A model generated the notes under the pieces. The model saw nothing but the letters and a program-made list of their open reading frames with translations, was not told the origin of the DNA and searched no databases. Shown piece after piece: positions 10,859 through 12,526 of a stretch of DNA of 12,526 bases. Source of the stretch: Baffinella frigidus (lineage: Eukaryota; Cryptophyceae; Cryptomonadales; Baffinellaceae); contig MU646876.1 in the NCBI GenBank assembly GCA_026770585.1, positions 284,156-296,681 on the forward strand. The letters run 5' to 3'. The translations under genes were made by a program, and so were the position numbers. Each line of letters begins with the position of its first letter. The stretch's first letter is position 1.

Positions 10859-11169
10859 GCTACGTATTGTGCCATTACTGTACCCCGTATCGGCCGCTCA
10901 TATGAGCATTTTCCGGATGGTTTTTCAACTCCGCCTCCTACACTGCCGCGTGAGCATCTGACACCCCGCTTGGGTCGAGAGGCGTCTTGCAAGGCCAAGG
11001 GCAACACACGGTGCGACCGAACCTGAGTTGATCGACCCTTCGCATCAGTCAACTACAGGTTCGCCACCTGGCCCATGTGTGAGCCTCGGTCGGACAGGTG
11101 ACAATCCTCGGTGGTTGACTAATGGAGGTATCTTTGATCTCGCTTGTGTGTCGGGCCTTGGCCTGCGCG
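10859..11169. other. Unassigned stretch
   Basis: Apart from the partial duplicate at 10941-10953, I find no repeat of the named families and no convincing ORF here. A short CCCCTAATCCCTAA telomere-like seed follows at 11174. Confidence 0.5.
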
Positions 11170-11205
11170 GCCTAAACCCCTAATCCCTAATGGGCGGATG
11201 GGGTT

Positions 11206-11456
11206 GTAGGGGTACCTCGCTCATCAGAAACCATAGCCGGTTTCTGCTGCGATCCTCTACACCGGGGGGCCTGATGTGATCCGGAAAAAAACATTTCTTT
11301 TCTGCAGACAAGTTCCAGTGTCCGCGAATGTTGGGAGCTCGAAAAACCTCATGGATCTAAAGGAACCTCCACCAGAACCCTACAGTAGGCCTATGCCTAG
11401 GGTCATGTGGTGGTCCTAGGTGGTGTGCGGTTTCTTATCAGCTAGGTACCCCTGTA
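11206..11456. mobile_element. Family C element C7 interrupted by repeat K
   Basis: The left end TGTAGGGGTACCTCGCTCAT with CAGAAACC is at 11206; the right part ACCCTACAGTAGGCCTATGC, GGTTTCTTATCAGCTAGGTA and CCCCTGTA is at 11375-11456. Between them are 130 bases that include a K repeat (11310-11369). Reads as a C element with a K insertion. Confidence 0.6.
11310..11369 (+). repeat. Repeat K, copy 3 (inside C7)
   Basis: AAGTTCCAGTGTCCGCGAAT, GTTGGGAGCTCGAAAAACCT and GGATCTAAAGGAACCTC follow the same word order as 10098-10201, without the minisatellite expansion. Confidence 0.7.
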
Positions 11457-11527
11457 CATGTAGTTGTACAGCCACAACAACTGTAGTTGTAAAGTCGCAA
11501 CATGTATTGTACGCTCCTTTTCCCGGT

Positions 11528-11759
11528 CCACGCCAGGATTGAAGTGGGATTTTTCATAAAATTGACCCACAAGAGATCTTAGGCAGGTCACACTCGTTCG
11601 CAATAGATGGCTCATCCTGGTACACATTCTTGTTTAAAACATTATTGCGGCGGCAAAGAGTTCCAATTCCCAACACTAGTGGCTTGTTTCCGAGGTAGAA
11701 TCAACTTTACTTCAGGATCGTGTAGGAAAACTGAAATATCGAGTTGTGACCTGGCGTGG
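11528..11759. mobile_element. Family H element, copy H3, with F fragment inside
   Basis: CCACGCCAGGATTGAAGTGG on the left and GTTGTGACCTGGCGTGG on the right are H-type inverted ends. Inside, 11678-11710 (AGTGGCTTGTTTCCGAGGTA then GAATCAACTTTAC) matches part of one arm of foldback F at 1909-1947. No target duplication seen for this copy. Confidence 0.5.
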
Positions 11760-11830
11760 TACATACTTGGACACGTCCCCGAATCGTAACTCCGGAAGAG
11801 CCTCCGAGGAGGGACATGATGAGCATCTCG

Positions 11831-11938
11831 GAGAGCGAGCGAGCGAGAGAGAGAGAGAGAGAGAGATAGACAGAAACAGAGCGAGTGAGAGAGAGAGACA
11901 GAGAGACAGAGAGAGAAGGGGGGGGAGGGGAGAGAAAC
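11831..11938 (+). repeat. GA microsatellite
   Basis: A purine tract of GA, GACA and GGGGA words over about 100 bp, followed by a CCCTAAA seed (11937). Another GA piece lies at 12017-12034. Translations of these (Arg-Glu or Leu-Ser runs) are artefacts. Confidence 0.9.
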
Positions 11939-12051
11939 CCTAAACTCTGTAAAGCAAGGACTCTCGCTGGCTCTCACCATGTCCTTTGTAAAGCATTTGT
12001 GCACACGGTGGGAATCGGAGAGAGCGAGAGAGCGAAGGCGAGTTTATTGAA

Positions 12052-12133
12052 TGTGAGAGCGGCCTCTGATCATACCAACACGGCCGTCGTGTGTGGACCC
12101 CTACCGAGTCTGTGTCTGAGAAGGACCTAGCGA
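12052..12133 (+). repeat. Dispersed repeat L, copy 7
   Basis: GAGAGCGGCCTCTGATCATA, CCAACACGGCCGTCGTGTGT, GACCCCTACCGAGTCTGTGT then CTGAGAAGGACCTAGCGAG. Followed by a diverged C right end (12150-12226, CCTAGGGGGGGTAGGACCC, TCTTATAGTCGAGGTA). Confidence 0.65.
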
Positions 12134-12255
12134 GGACATGTAGTTCTGTCTAGGACCCAAGGGTGGTCCTAGGGGGGGTAGGACCCTTGGGTGGTTCTAG
12201 GGGTGTGTTCTTATAGTCGAGGTAACCCAGAAAATTTCGGAGGGGCCACTGTCAC

Positions 12256-12357
12256 TATCCCTTAAGTGGCCAGTAGGCTCATACGCCCTACCGTAGGGCC
12301 CCAGGATTTGCCCAGGACCTCGTGAGGGTCACATTTGACCCCTTCACTTAATGGATA
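12256..12357. mobile_element. Family E small TIR element, copy E4
   Basis: 102 bp: TATCCCTTAAGTGGCCAGTA on the left, CCTTCACTTAATGGATA on the right. Core CCTACCGTAGGGCCCCAGG; ACATTTGACC near the right end is shared with E2. The right arm is shortened compared with E2. Confidence 0.8.
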
Positions 12358-12388
12358 GCCATTCAATATCTTGTCATCAGCACTTTCT

Positions 12389-12485
12389 CTGTAACGCTCG
12401 AGCTGTTACAGGCATCTTGTCAAGGTGTCAATCTCGAAAGTTGACACCTGCTGAGCTTGGAGTTCCCCGCTAGGCTGGGAACTCC
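12389..12485. repeat. Three successive unrelated hairpins
   Basis: CTGTAAC...GTTACAG (12389-12411), AGGTGTCAA...TTGACACCT (12423-12449) and GGAGTTCCC...GGGAACTCC (12459-12485), each with 7-9 bp stems and 9-bp loops, spaced 10-12 bp apart. Sequences differ, so they are not copies of each other. No gene seen from 12358 to the end. Confidence 0.75.
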
Positions 12486-12526
12486 GAGTCCAGTGCAAAT
12501 GGCTCCAATTGCTCCCCTTGTGGGCG

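Noticed and set aside
1-12526. Transposase, reverse transcriptase, rRNA or tRNA genes
   Set aside because: I looked for long open frames with catalytic motifs and for RNA gene signatures and found none; all mobile elements here appear non-autonomous.

Overview
This window looks like nuclear DNA of a eukaryotic microbe, probably a protist or alga. It has split exons with GT..AG borders and blocks of plant/alga/alveolate-type telomere repeat (CCCTAAA/TTTAGGG) at several internal places and in both orientations. It is packed with short, transposase-free, inverted-repeat elements. Several clear acceptors read AG followed by G, which together with this telomere type and the many small TIR elements would fit a dinoflagellate. 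A green or other alga cannot be excluded from the sequence alone. I see no bacterial gene layout, rRNA, tRNA, CRISPR or transposase.

Layout. Bases 1-1310 hold a telomere-like block, GA microsatellite, a dispersed repeat (M) and elements of families A, E and H. Bases 1311-5240 hold the C-terminal half of a cyclophilin-type peptidyl-prolyl isomerase on the + strand, broken into exons. Each exon sits among tandem, truncated copies of itself, with intron-like minisatellites and foldback elements between them. Bases 5246-7480 are mostly nested and clustered small elements (families A, B, C, E), telomere-like repeat and one pair of 37-bp direct repeats. Bases 7480-8830 hold a run of hairpins and a long foldback. 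Bases 8836-9026 are a telomere-like block in the opposite orientation. Bases 9027-11160 hold weak coding-like sequence, a 39-codon membrane-protein ORF on the - strand (9876-9995), repeat family K, one A element, another telomere-like block and a cysteine-rich PAN/Apple-like fragment on the - strand. Bases 11160-12526 hold C, H, L and E repeats, GA microsatellite and three successive hairpins.

The only gene recognised with reasonable support is the cyclophilin. Its exon 2 and exon 3/4 join in phase to give the family signature (FFI..., DGK.V.FGRVVEGFDVV), but active-site positions are altered, and neither the N-terminal half nor a typical C-terminus is in view. The main surprise is the arrangement around each full exon: upstream copies keep the acceptor-side part and downstream copies keep the donor-side or 3' part. 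A second surprise is that families A, C, D and E have different terminal inverted repeats but share one central palindromic core (CCTAC.GTAGGG.CCTAGG). All element families are named here only by similarity inside this window.
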